Shown here in pieces: positions 6,618-6,669 of a DNA stretch of 6,669 nt. Each line of letters begins with the position of its first letter. Within the stretch, counting starts at the first letter, position 1. The position numbers were made by a program, and so were the translations under genes. This DNA is from Candidatus Bathyarchaeota archaeon (GTDB taxonomy: Archaea > Thermoproteota > Bathyarchaeia > Bathyarchaeales > Bathycorpusculaceae), in the NCBI GenBank assembly GCA_030630585.1, contig DAOVMU010000085.1:1-6669 (forward strand), given 5' to 3'. The notes below the pieces were generated by a model. That model had not been told where the DNA came from. It searched no databases and saw only the letters and a program-made list of their open reading frames with translations.

Positions 6618-6621
6618 CTCC
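6618..6621 (-). promoter_or_regulatory. Ribosome binding site of the pilin gene
   Basis: GGAG on the minus strand followed by CTA and six further A residues gives a spacing of 9 bases to the ATG at 6608. It favours M1 over M8, which would remove the basic N-terminus needed for the signal. Confidence 0.6.
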
Positions 6622-6640
6622 GACCAGCAGAATCATCACT

Positions 6641-6650
6641 TTTCAAATAT
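6641..6650 (-). promoter_or_regulatory. Possible TATA-like element of the pilin gene
   Basis: The minus strand reads ATATTTGAAA about 33-42 bases before the ATG. It is a weak match to the archaeal TATA consensus, but it lies between the 12-base repeat and the ribosome binding site, where a promoter is required because the gene is followed by its own terminator. Confidence 0.35.
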
Positions 6651-6657
6651 GATAGTT

Positions 6658-6669
6658 TGTGCGTAGAAC
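6658..6669. repeat. 12-base direct repeat, copy 2, upstream of the pilin gene (at window edge)
   Basis: TGTGCGTAGAAC is identical to 5899-5910. It ends exactly at the last base of the window, so the true repeat may be longer. See copy 1 for its shared placement upstream of a pilus gene. Confidence 0.5.

Overview
The window suggests an archaeal genome fragment of moderate GC. The style resembles uncultured Thermoproteota of the Bathyarchaeia type; this is an impression from the look of the pilin-like proteins, not a search result. Archaeal signs are TATA-like boxes, a T-rich terminator, ribosome binding sites matching GGAGGTGAT, proteins dense in N-X-S/T sequons, and a one-piece archaeal-type platform protein beside a FlaI/GspE-like ATPase. 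Every supported gene lies on the minus strand; I see no plus-strand gene.

Layout in order of transcription, right to left. First comes a self-contained pilin-like gene (6608-6042) with its own promoter region and a hairpin plus triple U-tract terminator. After a 210-base intergenic stretch with a second, better promoter comes a compact operon. It holds a prepilin-like protein with GTG start (5831-4992), a small single-anchor protein with TTG start (4988-4533), the assembly ATPase (4529-2925), the polytopic platform protein (2931-1417), a large membrane-anchored and sequon-rich exported protein (1379-312), and a further pilin-like protein (315-1) that runs off the left edge. Gaps are 3, 3, -7, 37 and -4 bases, so the last six genes are probably one transcript.

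Together this looks like a type IV pilus or pseudopilus-type secretion machine. The ATPase and platform protein would drive assembly. The abundant single-gene pilin is the best candidate for the main filament subunit. The four other single-anchor proteins would be minor pilins, tip or adhesin subunits, or fixed envelope components. No archaellum-specific gene (FlaH/ArlH, FlaX/ArlX, FlaF/G recognisable by sequence) and no prepilin peptidase is present here, so I favour a non-archaellum pilus whose peptidase is encoded elsewhere. The two promoter regions share an exact 12-base sequence, which hints at joint regulation of filament subunit and machine.
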